A stretch of 64,000 nucleotides of DNA, taken from NCBI GenBank assembly GCA_026182355.1, contig JAPFBL010001928.1, positions 6,093,501 through 6,157,500 of the forward strand, in the 5' to 3' direction. The DNA is from Hermatobates lingyangjiaoensis (lineage: Eukaryota; Arthropoda; Insecta; Hemiptera; Hermatobatidae). Below, in pieces: positions 22,932 through 36,034 of the stretch; position 1 is the first letter of the stretch; each line of letters opens with the position of its first letter. A program made the position numbers and the translations under genes. The notes under the pieces were generated by a model, which saw only the letters and a program-made list of their open reading frames with translations, did not search any database and was not told the DNA's origin.

Positions 22932-25900
22932 TCTGTCAGTGGGTGGAGTATCGATCATTTGAAATTTCGTATTTATTAACTTAAAGAAACAAGTAAAACA
23001 ACAGACTGTTGTTTACAGGAAGAATAAGTGAAGCAAAATCTGTAGAGGTCCTCTTAAGAGAAGAAGTTGTTGAAAGATTCAGAAACACAGCGTCGCTAGT
23101 CAGAGATAGGGTCAAAAGATAACGTTTGGGAAAACCAATGGTCATGTAGCTGTCTCATAACCTCAAATCGATAATTTTATGTTTATGAACACTCAGTAAC
23201 CTGAGTAAAAGACTTAAAAGAGAAACATATAAAGAAAGAACTGACGTAACTCACGTTAATATTTTGACATCTGTCATAATCAGGATAAAAGTACAAGTAT
23301 CGGTAGCCAGATTCCTACTGACCATTAGACTAATCAGTGATGGACACCAAGCAAGAGGAGTAAAAAGAAAAAAATATAAAGGGACGGTTACGAGATATGA
23401 AAAAAAAAAGGAAATCAAGAAATAATAATAATAGTACTAATAAAGTAAACGGTAAACAGAACAGGTAAATAATAAACCAAAAAGCAAGTAAATTAAGTCA
23501 AAAGTTAAAGTAGTCAAAGTAAATTAAAAATATATATATAACAAAAACTGAAAAGAAAAGCTATTGTTGTCTCACTTGAAAATTTTCAGCATGTTTGCTA
23601 CTTCTTAATACTTTTTGTTTGTAGTCAATCATGCCATTGTAATGACACTTTCGATTTCCTTCAACTTGTTCAAGTTCGTTCGCTACCTACAACACTTGAG
23701 TATATTCTTCACGTGGTTCTACTTCTCTCTATACCTCAATCGATCACTCTCTGGACTTACATTCTTTGAGATCCTCCTTTGATCGAAGATCTCCTTTTTC
23801 ACTAGTTTTTTCCTGATTTCTCATTTTACTTTCAAAAATTATCCTCCATCACTATAATTCCTGATTGATAGTTATTATTTCACTGAGACCAGATTTATTG
23901 TTATTCTCAAAATTGGAAGACTTTATTTCTAGACCTTTTTTTTGAAATCTGTTATTCAGATTACTCTTAAAAAAAAAGAGAATATTTTAGTATACTATTT
24001 GAAATTCATTCTTCTAACCATAAACGGAATGAGTGGTACTATAGATTGAATTTCCTCAGGGTCTGGTTGATGGTCCAGGTATCAGTTTTCATCTTACATA
24101 ACTCAAGTTTGTTATATAACTATTGAGCGCTTTCTTGCTTTCTATATTCTTCATAAATAGTAGTAAAGTACCTTGGTGACAGTGCTATTTTGAAAGATTT
24201 GACAGTAGATCTTAGACACAACTGTCTAGACACACATTTTGCTTCCATGTCTCACATATACTTTCCATTACTTGAAGTAGTTCTGTTTTTTAAATTGATG
24301 TTGATTGTGTTTTCTGATGAATCAGGGATAGCCCTGCTTTGCTTTCTTCTTTTCCAATACTATTGATAGACACGTTTGGATAGCCTTCTGTTTAGACTTA
24401 CGAGCCTCAAAATTTACGAATATTTCCCCTTTCCGTATGAAGATCCCCTTTCCTGTGTTATATTTTACCTTGAAGAACTATCAGTTATTTCATCAGTTAA
24501 TTAATTCCATTTTATTAGCTTTTGGCCTGTTGGCCCCACACTGGAGTCTTATGGTATCCTCTGCGATGAGACTCCGGTTTCATGGTCAGACCACGCGACT
24601 TGAGGAGTCAGAAATTGAATGAGGTCTCATAAATCCCCAAGATCTTCCGGATTTATGAAATGTTGAGTACTAAAATTAAAACGACTATTACTCCAAACTT
24701 AACAAGTTTAAATGAATATAACAAAGTTACACTCACCATGATATGCTTGTAGTTCAAAGGTAATTGACACGAATAGAATTATATCAAGGACTCTGGGGTC
24801 GGAACACTGATGGCTTCTCCCAAGTCAGTCTGCAAGTAATAAATAGCAAGGAGCTGTGTAAAACTGAAGTGAGAGGACTGACAGAGATCTGGTGAAATCC
24901 TTATTGGCAAGTATTTACAAGTGGGCGGAATGCGACTTTGTCAGGTGGCGACAAAGGACTAATAGCGTCAGAGGAGGCATGCCGGGAAATCTCCGCAACG
25001 TTGTCAACTCCTCAGGTTCTTTACATAGATTGCTCTAGAACAATGACTAAAACGATTTGCTGTATAATACTGCAACTTGGAATATTCCACAATTATAGAA
25101 CAAGTTGATTAGGGTGAAGGTAAGATCTATAAAGTAACCTTCTTTAATTAATGGCTCCATAAATATTTCACATAAAATACTGACCTTTCTCATAAAAGTA
25201 TTTCTTCATCTGTGCCTTAACTTTAATATTTTCACCAAGTACTTCTTGTTCAGAAAGTGGTTAGAGTTAGAAAACCTCCATTAAAATATTCCTAGCCTTG
25301 CAAAGGCTGACAAAGCAAACCAAAGACAACGAGATAAAGGTCTCAGGAACTTCTCAAAAGAGTCATGAGTGTACGTAAAAACTATAAAAACTCTATCTGA
25401 AATATTAGCATCTCAGTGCAGTAAAATCATTAAAACAAGACCAGATATTAGAAGTATAAAATCAAACAAAGCAACAAAGAAATTACAATGATTTTATTAA
25501 AATTAAATTTAATTCAATAAAAAGTAAATAAAACTTTACTTAAATTTAATGACAATAAATAATTGTAAGATTAACATCGAACACAGCATAATCAGGTCAA
25601 TGTAAAAAAAACAAAAGCGCTGAATTTAAAGCGAAGGAAACAAGTGGTCTGAAAAAGTATTACTTAATATGTATAACAAAAATATATTTCCCATGAACAT
25701 ATATTAAATGGAAATATATGAAATTCATGGGATAACAGGAAATGACGCTTAGTACTCATTTAAAAAGACTTAATATGGAAATTTTACAGCAATATTAAAG
25801 ACGGAGAGACAAGGAATATCATTAAATATAAAACAAAGTTTTAATATTTCTACCTGATATACAGATTATTGGATTATTTTAATTTTTTTTATTTATAAAA

Positions 25901-26400
25901 GAGGTATATTTTTTATATTGATTCATATTCAGAAAGCACAGCAGTGTATTTGTATCAATATTCGTTAACATAAATCAAAGAAACTAAACAGATTTGAATG
26001 GCATGCCTTAATTAGCAATCTACCGATCTAGAGTAGATCACAGGAAAGTTTTATTAAGATTGGAAAATTTTTTTTCTTACTTTTTCATTTTTTTTCTTTA
26101 TATTAAAACCGAGTGAAATAAACCTATCGTTTGAAGTTTTACCTGTCACTGCAGCAGTCTTTTTACAAATTAAATAAAAAATACTATTTTATTCATATTA
26201 TACCATAATAATAATGATATCAGCATTTCTGAACTGGTTACTGAGAGAACTTTACTTATTTGTGTCGTATTTACTCATCTTATTTTAACATTTCTAAAAG
26301 GTTGATCAAAAAATATTCTTGTTAACACAATAACTACTACATAGAACTATTAGATTATAATATGAAGTGTAGACAAAATGTAGTACTCCTTTTACATAAA
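22932..26400. other. AT-rich region without recognisable gene; one F2-like relic
   Basis: Apart from the relic at 23258-23283 and a GC-balanced patch at about 24520-25030 without recognisable content, I see nothing. Confidence 0.45.
23258..23283 (-). ncRNA. Degenerate F2-like ribozyme relic
   Basis: Minus strand: CTGATTA (G8 to T), unpaired T, stem GACA/TGTC, AAA in place of GAA, palindrome ATAT, T. Two core changes, so inactive. Confidence 0.45.
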
Positions 26401-26434
26401 ATACAACAATACACACTCCTCATACTTTCGATAA

Positions 26435-26514
<80 letters not shown>

Positions 26515-26562
26515 CACATATAGAAAAGCAACACACAGAGAAAGAGACACACTTACAAACTC

Positions 26563-26587
26563 AAATTTTCGGATGATCGATCTTCAG
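26563..26587 (-). ncRNA. F10 hammerhead-like motif, weak stem II
   Basis: Minus strand: CTGAAGA, T, a poorly paired hairpin ending ATCC, GAA, palindrome AATT, T. Core bases are intact but stem II is damaged. Confidence 0.55.
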
Positions 26588-26626
26588 AAGAAAAGAGAAT
26601 GGGTGACCAAGCACGCTGTAAACACG

Positions 26627-26648
26627 TTAGATCATCCGAAAAATTGAG
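26627..26648 (+). ncRNA. Partial F10 motif
   Basis: Right arm keeps GATCATCC, GAA and the start of the palindrome, but not CTGAAGA. Confidence 0.4.
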
Positions 26649-26756
26649 TTTGTAAGTGTGTCTTTTTCTCTGTGTGTTGCTTTCATTCGTTATTGAACGG
26701 ATTAGCGTTCTGTTTGGATCGTTTTTTCGAATGTTAAGTGTATATATATATATATA

Positions 26757-26990
26757 TACTTAAGATAAACTGTGACACATAGACAAAAACATAACAAAGA
26801 GTCACTTTTTAATATTTTGACCGTAATGGCGGTCGTTCACCGGAGAAGAAGTGAATTGACAGAGGGACGACAGTCAACTCAAAAAACTAACTAAAAGTGA
26901 GGCATTGTTATGTTTCTGTCTATGTGTCACAGTTTATTTTAAGTGTAATCTGTTCTGCCGGACCTTTCTTCGTTTATCATGGTATCTATA
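26757..26990. repeat. F12 foldback
   Basis: Inverted ends contain AAACTGTGACACATAGAC and its complement. Partial copies occur at 47.22-47.29 and 60.18-60.28 kb. The right end runs into CCGGACC and CGTTTATCAT, also seen inverted near 16.0 kb. Confidence 0.8.
26811..26842 (-). ncRNA. Degenerate F12 ribozyme motif
   Basis: Minus strand keeps stem GACC/GGTC, AAA for GAA, palindrome ATAT and T; the CTGANGA segment is scrambled. Inactive. Confidence 0.45.
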
Positions 26991-27504
26991 TTATTTTTTT
27001 TATTGTATATTGTTTTCATGACCACCATAAACTGAAGTATAACAGCAAAAAGCAGAGGTTATTAAGAATTGTTTGAAATAACACAAACAAGTCCCGCATC
27101 CAAAATGCCCTCAATAACTGTGTTCCAATATTAATTGATTGTTGGAAAAACCTTTTTCATTCTTTCTTATTACTCTTATCAAATATTTTTTTGTATCTTT
27201 ATAAAAACTAATAATTGAAATCCCAGATATATAAACTTTAAAGGTATCAAGCAGGAAATAGAATAGGATATAAATATTTATCAGGAATAGGCTAGTTATT
27301 TAGGTTCAAATCATACTTCCAAAGCTAATATTCTTGATAAATTTTAATATCTGGGTATATATATTAATCAGCATAACAAAAGAGAAACGTTCTACGAGAA
27401 TACCTAGTCCAGTTACACATAAAAAACACAAAAACAACTCTTTTCTACACTGATGATGACGAGAGTTGACTAATAAATTGAATATACGTATAAGAGTATA
27501 AAAA
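26991..27504. other. AT-rich spacer with F7 fragment at about 27045-27070
   Basis: AACAGCAAAAAGCAGAGGTTA resembles the outer end of the F7 foldback at 62.1-62.6 kb. No gene seen. Confidence 0.4.
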
Positions 27505-27640
27505 GATTTCACATAAACACGTGAAATAACAATCAATGATCAAATAATAAATAACAATCAACGACAATAAGAAATGGGAAAACAAGACTATGATCTTTCA
27601 ACCGTAACAAGCGGTCTTCGTCAGAGTCAAAAACCCAACT
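27505..27640 (-). mobile_element. F3 single unit
   Basis: One F3 arm from TTTCACATAAACACGTGAAA to GAGTCAAAAACCCAACT, with a small duplication near ATCAAATAATAAATAACAAT. The second arm is replaced by sequence leading into the (GT)n tract. Confidence 0.85.
27590..27624 (-). ncRNA. F3 ribozyme motif, palindrome broken
   Basis: Minus strand: CTGACGA, A, GACCG/CGGTT, GAA, then AGATCA instead of AGATCT. The one-base change destroys the self-complementary element. Confidence 0.65.
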
Positions 27641-27664
27641 CATATATAAGAGTATATATGTAGT

Positions 27665-27780
<116 letters not shown>

Positions 27781-27857
27781 GTACAATAGTAAAATAATCT
27801 AGGAAAATAAAGCTTTAAACTAGTAAGAAAATACTTGTAGATTTCTCGGGTAATGAT

Positions 27858-27885
27858 TATATTTCGACATAGACCACCATTTGGA
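27858..27885 (-). ncRNA. Ribozyme relic, ATAT type
   Basis: Minus strand keeps GAA, palindrome ATAT and A after a weak hairpin; the CTGANGA part is not recognisable. Confidence 0.3.
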
Positions 27886-27889
27886 GAAG

Positions 27890-29440
27890 AAGCGGCCCCT
27901 GCATGAATAGTCACGGACTAAAAAAATGACTTAAGTTTTAATTACATATATAAATACAACCTATTCAATCATTCGTAATAAGGTTGTTGAAAATGAATAT
28001 TTTTTTTGTAAATCGAAGGTGAATAAGTATTATAATTTTGAATTTTAATCCTGAAAGGAGTATTTCTAACGTTGTTTAAGATGTGGATGTTGTTGTTTGA
28101 AAGTTGGCAGTAACAGGGTCGTTGAGTTGAGGGGGAAAGAGGTTAGTTATTGTGCCAAGGAGTGGAGGAATGGGGGGACATTAGAAAAGTTTGGCTACTA
28201 TTGGAAAGCTGTTAGCCTTAACTGTGCCCTGACAAGGGATGCAAGTCTAGAAAGCACCCTTACTGCAGTCAACATATAAACCTACTTCTCATCACTATGC
28301 TTTCCCTTCAGTTGTTCACGCTTTTTGCTAACTTCGTTTCTTCTATGTCCATCTATTTATCTAAAACTCTATCAAATCTTAAATAGATATCATCCCACTT
28401 TGAAATAGCATTTCATTTTATTTGTTGCTTGATCAAATGTAAATAAATCATAATAACATGAGCCAATATACTTCAAGCATGAGATTTTCCTTCTTAACAG
28501 CCACATTCTCATTTTTTCAGTTGGTTATATAATTCATTTTTTTTTTGGAGAAAATATTAAAATTTTGCTGGATTCGGACGTTTTTTGCCACTGAACTATA
28601 TAATATAATTAATTAAAACAAAATTATATAAAATACTTTTTTTGTTATATAAAAATAATAAACCATCATGTAATATTTAGTGCAACATTTTTATATATTT
28701 TTCGTACAATTTTCAATCAGAGAAACCTTAAATGTATTATAATCTTATTGACTATTTACTTAAATACTTAATGATATAACTTTAACTTAAGAGGCAACTA
28801 AATATTCTATTATAAGAAGAAATATCCTTAACCTAGAATACCATACCACATGGATATTGTTGGAATCTAATTTAAGGACTGTCAGTCTTATCACATAAGG
28901 GAAGATTTAAACTGTTATCTGAAAGATAAGATAAGGGGAGTTGGAGGGAAAACGTTTAGGATGTATTAGGGCTTCTCTGTATCGGAGCAACCGCTTCGTG
29001 TCGTCTAACGATAGATCGATATCAACAGTCCACACTTAAGCCTAAATTTCAATCTCAATATATCCCTTCAAAATCTTAGTGCTTTCTACCTCAATTCATT
29101 ACATACACATATGGCCCTTAACAGAATGTAATCACAGTTGATTGAAATCTGATAATTCAACTAGTCCCTCTGAATGAGAAAGTTTATCTCCGTTAAAACA
29201 ACTATCTTTTTCAGTTTTAGTAAACTGTTGTAAAAATATAAAAGAAAAATGATATAATCATTGAAAAGTAGAGTGACTGCATAATATTTATGTAGCTTGA
29301 AACCAAAATATCATCAATATTCTATTCTTTAATGATACATCTGTACACAAAAAGCATTATTAGAGAGGTAAAACACTACGGTTTTGAAATCGGCGTATGA
29401 CTGGGATATACTAGTGGTACGAGTATGACAAACAGCATTG
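27890..29440. other. AT-rich region without recognisable gene
   Basis: A 60-codon frame at 28097-28279 lies in a GC-balanced patch but shows no motif. Confidence 0.45.
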
Positions 29441-30895
<1,455 letters not shown>

Positions 30896-31135
30896 ATATA
30901 TATATCTCAAGATTTCACTATAAACGCGTGAAATAACAATCAATGATCAAACCACAATATTTCATTGTTTGATCATATATATTGGTATAAATAGGCAGCA
31001 GAACTTCTTTTAAACAGATATCATTAAAGTGAACCGCAGTCTCATAATATATATATATTGGTATAAATAGGCAGCAGATTCTCTTTTAAACAGGTATAAT
31101 TAAAATTAACCCCAGTCTCGGCATTCACGATCTTA
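30896..31135. repeat. F3 end fragment and 76-bp direct repeat
   Basis: An F3 terminal hairpin (about 30910-30975) folds back on itself through ATCAAAC and GTTTGAT. It is followed by two direct copies of ATTGGTATAAATAGGCAGCAG (from 30981 and 31057), each joined to an AT tract. Confidence 0.75.
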
Positions 31136-31531
31136 AGACTGAGAGATTCGATCCTACGAACTAACCTCCTGCTAACAGGGTTCAACTGGAAAAGGAGTTG
31201 GCTAAGTGACATGTTAAATTAAAATCGATGACTCATGCTTAGTCATTGCTATAAATAGATTAAAAGGATAGTACAGGTTAATATAAACAGAAGGTCAAAG
31301 GTCAATAATGAACAAGAAATAAGCTGTTAGAATAAAAGAGTTGAAAGGTCAACGGTATAACTGGACTAATAGAGAATAAATAGATTAAGAATATTACAGT
31401 AATTCTCTTAATCATATGATATCATACATATCATATGTAACCATACATATATATATATATATATATATAGGTGTGTTCTCTAATCGGGGTTCGGTCAATT
31501 TTCCAGGATAAAAAATCAAACTCTCGTTGCC

Positions 31532-31565
31532 AACGTTTCGGTTTTATTTAAAACCTTTTTCATAG
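31532..31565 (-). ncRNA. F7b ribozyme motif, degenerate core
   Basis: Minus strand: ATGAAAA in place of CTGANGA (C3 and G8 changed), unpaired A, 6-bp stem GGTTTT/AAAACC, GAA, palindrome ACGT, T. Predicted inactive. Confidence 0.58.
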
Positions 31566-31768
31566 GCAGAAGTAAGAATTTTTTAACTAAGAAAATGAAA
31601 TTTACATTATTTAAAGGAACAACAATGTTAGCCGGACAAAACCTTCGACTAGACTTGGTTGAAGTTTAGACTTCGAATGAGTCTAGTCGAAGGTTTTGTC
31701 CGCTAACATTGTTGTTCCTTTAAATAATGTAAATTTCATTTTCTTAGTTAAAAAATTCTTACTTCTGC

Positions 31769-31802
31769 CTATGAAAAAGGTTTTAAATAAAACCGAAACG
31801 TT
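31769..31802 (+). ncRNA. F7b ribozyme motif, degenerate core
   Basis: Plus-strand partner in the right arm with the same two core changes; GAA, ACGT and T (31802) are intact. Confidence 0.58.
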
Positions 31803-31972
31803 GGCAACGAGAGTTTGATTTTTTATCCTGGAAAATTGACCGAACCCCGATTAGAGAACACACCTATTCTATCAAACGGTCGATATATTATTGAATCTGT
31901 TATATATATATATATATATATATACTTTAACACATAGAAAAGAACACAGAAAGACACTACAGAACTCACTTC

Positions 31973-31998
31973 GATATTTCGACATCCGTCGTCATCGG
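31973..31998 (-). ncRNA. F2 hammerhead-like ribozyme motif
   Basis: Minus strand: CCGATGA, C, stem GAC/GTC, GAA, ATAT, C, with stem I CTTC/GAAG. Sits in a solo F2 unit with AT tracts at both ends. Confidence 0.7.
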
Positions 31999-32154
31999 GA
32001 AGAAGTGCGAAGTACTCGCTTTGAGAAGCAAACTGCTACTACTGCTACTGCAAACTGCTATATATATATATATATATATATATAAATATTTCACATAAAC
32101 ACGTGAAATAACAATCAATGATCAAACCACAATAAGAAATGGGAAAGCAAGACT

Positions 32155-32189
32155 AAGATCTTTCAACCGTAACAAGCGGTCTTCGTCAG
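32155..32189 (-). ncRNA. F3 hammerhead-like ribozyme motif
   Basis: Minus strand: CTGACGA, A, GACCG/CGGTT, GAA, AGATCT, T. The arm joint lies just beyond CTGACGA, so stem I is cut. Confidence 0.72.
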
Positions 32190-32203
32190 TTGGGTTTTTG
32201 ACT

Positions 32204-32238
32204 CTGACGAAGAACGCTTGTTACGGTTGAAAGATCTT
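32204..32238 (+). ncRNA. F3 hammerhead-like ribozyme motif
   Basis: CTGACGA, A, stem with one changed pair (GAACG/CGGTT), GAA, AGATCT, T at 32238; stem I GACT/AGTC present. Confidence 0.75.
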
Positions 32239-32276
32239 AGTCTTGTTTTCCCATTTCTTATTGTGGTTTGATCATT

Positions 32277-32311
<35 letters not shown>

Positions 32312-32350
32312 CACTCAGAGGCTCAACTGACAACAGTTAGGTTTTTGACT

Positions 32351-32385
32351 CTGACGAAGATCGCTTGTTACGGTTGAAAGATCTT
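32351..32385 (+). ncRNA. F3 hammerhead-like ribozyme motif
   Basis: CTGACGA (32351-32357), A, GATCG/CGGTT, GAA, AGATCT, T at 32385; stem I GACT/AGTC present. Confidence 0.76.
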
Positions 32386-32437
32386 AGTCTTGTTTTCTCA
32401 TTTCTTGTTGTGGTTTGAACATTGATATGTATATATA

Positions 32438-32451
32438 TGTGTGTGTGTGTG

Positions 32452-32508
<57 letters not shown>
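32438..32508. repeat. (GT)n microsatellite
   Basis: About 70 bases of GT with one TTT interruption. Confidence 0.97.
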
Positions 32509-32509
<1 letters not shown>

Positions 32510-32511
<2 letters not shown>

Positions 32512-33835
32512 AATTCAAACTAAGTTAGTTCCATTTTTGAAAACCTACCATACAGCTTTAGTAAACATTGACCCATAGGATATATGAAGGAAAACCTATA
32601 ATGAGGCAGAGAGGAAGGCTTTCCGTGAATGAGCTCTTGAGATGGAATCAGTTTGTTTGTATTAAGGAAAAAGTGAGAAATAATGGCGACAAGGAATCAA
32701 TTGCTTGGGCGAGATTGATGGGGAGCACAAGGCGACGATGGTGAGATATGGCTAGTCCTCGTATAATTCAGACATTCGTCTATCCATTCGAGATTTACAA
32801 CCGACATTGCATTTAGCCCTCCTCCCATTTCAGGCCTTCATCAATCCAATTCCAAACCAGATATTAATTACCCAGCATCCGTAATAGAAGGCATTTCTTC
32901 TCACACTTTACCATCATTTATTCCCTAGATGGATCTTTTTAAGCAAATCATTTGTTTCCTTTGCCATTTATTAAGAAAATGAAAAACTTATTCGCTATAG
33001 GAAATGCTGAATTTTTACTATGATCGAGATCATTTATTCTTATTATTGATCTGTCACACCTTAATGTTAAGAATAAAATATTTTTTATCATGTACAGTTC
33101 TTGAGAATACCAGTACAATATTGCATGATGCTCAAATTTAAAAGGGTTTTAAAATCCATGTTTCTTCTTAATACTTATTCATCTTTTTATAACTTGTATA
33201 ACTGTTAACTACAGTTATTTATTAGCTCCTGCTGTTTACTTTGTAATGAATATTATTTTCTTTCTCCATTATTTTCAACTGGGCTACTAGATGGCTAAAC
33301 TGGTGTTCATTAACTCAATATATCTATCAGGTTGATAGATATCTTCCTCTTCACGTTACACTTCTATTGAAAAGTCAACTGAAAATGTATTGACCATTGA
33401 CCATTGACCATGTATGTACCCATCATATAGGCTAAATTATTAATATTTCATTCGATTATTTTTGTTTATATTCTATTTTGAAATAAAATAGAAAATTAAT
33501 AATTATTGATATAAATGACTAAGTGTGATATGTTTATTGGTTATTCATTTCTTAGGTAGTATAGATAATAGTTGGTTTAATTATCCCTAACACCCATGCT
33601 TTCTTTTACCACACAAGCAATGCCGTATTATTTCATTGGTTTAGCCATAGGAGTAATAGTACTTCTGCAAACCTAATGATTCCCTCTTAAGATCCCATAT
33701 TCTACGAAATAATCTCTTACAGTAGAACAACACTGCTTTTGTTTCCTTACCAAATGCATCTGTTACACGGCTTTTACAATCAACTCTTTAATCTAAAAGA
33801 CCACCAAAAGCATGCATATAACTCTGATATTTTTC
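32510..33835. other. AT-rich region without recognisable gene
   Basis: A GC-balanced patch (about 32570-32900) reads poorly in all frames. No supported feature. Confidence 0.45.
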
Positions 33836-34028
33836 ATTCTGAGGTAAAATGGATAAACAAACAAAAGTCTGCACACAAATGAAGTTTTATTCAACAACAA
33901 CAAAGTGTTCGAAACACGTTATTGTTGTTGAATAAAACTTCATTTGTGTGCAGACTTTCGTTTGTTTATCCATTTTACCTCAAATTGAGTAAATACCACA
34001 CAGTTACGGATTGCACAACTAATGATCT
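33836..34028. repeat. F1 foldback, ribozyme mostly lost
   Basis: F1 arms (CTGAGGTAAAATGG and complement) meet within AACAACAACAAAGTGTTC, followed by the F1 tail. Confidence 0.85.
33903..33920 (+). ncRNA. F1 motif fragment
   Basis: Keeps GTGTTC, GAA, ACACGT (palindrome broken) and T; no CTGATGA. Confidence 0.4.
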
Positions 34029-34319
34029 GATATTTTTATATTAATTTATCCGATCCAGGTAAAAAAACCGTTTATTTTTTATTATTTTTTTTTTTTTTTG
34101 GTAACCCCCAAATCAGGGAGTTTATTAATCATATGTTCCCTTATATAGATTATAAATGTTAGTTTGATTTATACCAATTTATTTCTAAATTTCAACAATT
34201 TGCAAACTTGCTGCATCATCTGAAGGACTGTACTATCAAACATTTCTCTTCTTCTAATAAAGATCTTCTCGATATCCATGCGTATCATAGCCATGATTAT
34301 ATAAAGTCATGGTTCAGGT

Positions 34320-34387
34320 AATATAGTCGCTACTAAAATACCTACGATAACTAAGGACATGGATACGCTAAACTAAAATACAAAGTG
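34320..34387. repeat. Direct repeat partner of 35130-35200
   Basis: Shares ATAGTCGCTACTAAAATACC and the following 45 bases with the segment at 35130, with scattered substitutions. Confidence 0.75.
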
Positions 34388-34610
34388 AAAGGTCTTTCAC
34401 AGTTCAGTAACAAACTGAGTAACAGCTCCATACATGAGATGTTCCCCGGTGAAAAGGAGGAGGCTTTAAAATAGCCAACTCAACTATTAACTCTATTGGT
34501 AGGATTAACAGAATTATGAGTTAGGTGTATTCATTCTCATGTACATTGAATATACATAAGCTATTAATATCAAAGTGATATAGACTTGATAGAAATGGAG
34601 TTCTTCAGTA

Positions 34611-34880
34611 TTCGATCGCATAGTCCTAATGGACTCTAAATTTTCTCTAAATCCCATTTATATTCTCCTTTATTCACAAACGTTTATACATTACTTTTTT
34701 TAGTATAATAGTGGCTTAATAGTGGCTTATTTTACATTATTAGTAAAAACTCTATTTGCAAGCAATTCATGTTTTATGTTAGTTCTTTACATTAAAAAGG
34801 TCCTGTTTGTTTACTTTATTTTCATTTTACTGTATTGATTTTGTTGTTGTGATTATTTGTAATTAGGCTATTTAGTCATC
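34611..34880. repeat. Direct repeat copy A (about 270 bp)
   Basis: Matches 36979-37240 from TTCGATCGCATAGTCCTAAT to TTAGTCAT, with substitutions and small indels. No coding content. Confidence 0.85.
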
Positions 34881-35020
34881 TCTGTGCGATAAGTAGGTTC
34901 ACATTCACCTGCAGTTGGTGAACAGCAAGCGGTGAGCTAAAGCACTGCTACCTTTCCCGGTAAATATTGATTAGTTTCTAAGAAATGTTTTAAGAAACGC
35001 GAACTCAGGTTTTCTGAATC

Positions 35021-36005
35021 TTGGATCCAGGACGTAGGACAAAGAAAGCATGGACAGGGAAAACTAAATACTGTTTCGGTCAATTACCCAGTTTATTTCT
35101 GGCATTACATGGCGTTAGTATATATAACATAGTCGCTACTAAAATACCTATGATAACTATGGACATAGAAACGTTATCTAAAATACAAAGTGCAAACATT
35201 CCCAATGTACAATCTGTCCAAACAATACCAATATTTTCTTTCGTGCTTTAAACCAAAGCAGGTACATAAATTCTTATTTCTATACTGTTAGAATGTTTCA
35301 GTTAATTACACTTGGTGTTGATTAGTTAGAGTATTCTACAGGGTAGGCAAGGTAGCAGAATTATTTTTTTTCTCAAGAACAATATTTCAGCACAGAGCCA
35401 ATGAACTTTAAAGAAACTGTGATTGATTTCTTCTTATTTTTCTAGTTTAAAACCAATGATCTTCTCGTTTCGTAATATTATTCATTGCTTAATCTTACGA
35501 GTAATGTTTCAGTTTTCTCCATTATATTCTAGAGACTTCAATAATAGTCTTAAAAGACTAGGACAAAGTTTAGAAATTTGTTACTGGTTTGTGTATGAAG
35601 AAACCAATGTAATGGCTGAGTTAGTTGTCACATTAAATGCTTACTTAATGGGTCACTATTTCATACAATTGGCACAAAGAGAATATTCAAATATTAAATC
35701 AACAGAAATTTAATAAGTATGAGTATATCTTCTTCTATTGTTTTCTTATTAAGTCCGGTGTGGTTAAACTTTTAGAGAAAAAGTTTAAAATATTAAAATT
35801 ACCAGTATTAGAGGTAGTGTCTCAAATAACGCCGATTGACCAATTCAGTTCAAACTTGTTACTTATATCTTTCACCTTTTCTGTGATATTTTCATTCTGT
35901 GGGCATGTATGCCTTTATTCTTCAAATAAATGGACACTGTTTCACCTTTTTCTGCCAAACATATTACACATATCTGTCAGGCTTGGAAGCATTAGAACAT
36001 TGTAA
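35021..36005 (+). other. Candidate exon-bearing region, unidentified
   Basis: Three neighbouring open stretches (35021-35251, 35423-35713, 35760-36005) lie on one strand. The second is entered through a good acceptor-like TTCTTCTTATTTTTCTAG ending near 35443. I recognise no family; one peptide has hydrophobic stretches (ISFTFSVIFSFCGHVCLY). Part of the first stretch is duplicated at 34320 with stops, which could mean a duplicated exon with one decayed copy, or simply repeat sequence. Weak evidence only. Confidence 0.2.
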
Positions 36006-36034
36006 CCTACTTCAGGCACATTTATCTTATTACC

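Larger units (their letters stand above)
26401..26756. repeat. F10 foldback with (AT)n(GT)n
   Basis: (AT)n at about 26438-26479 passes into (GT)n to about 26510. Inverted arms follow, carrying ACACACAGAGAAA and the complementary TCTCTGTGTGT. The right arm ends before another AT tract at about 26741-26758. Confidence 0.8.
31440..32520. mobile_element. Mosaic of F7b, F2 and F3 ribozyme units separated by AT tracts
   Basis: The order is AT tract, F7b foldback (about 31470-31870), AT tract, solo F2 unit (about 31923-32058), AT tract, F3 foldback (about 32085-32278), AT tract, F3 half unit (about 32335-32425), then (GT)n. Each unit starts and stops at an AT microsatellite, as if successive insertions used the AT tract left by the previous one. 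Confidence 0.85.
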
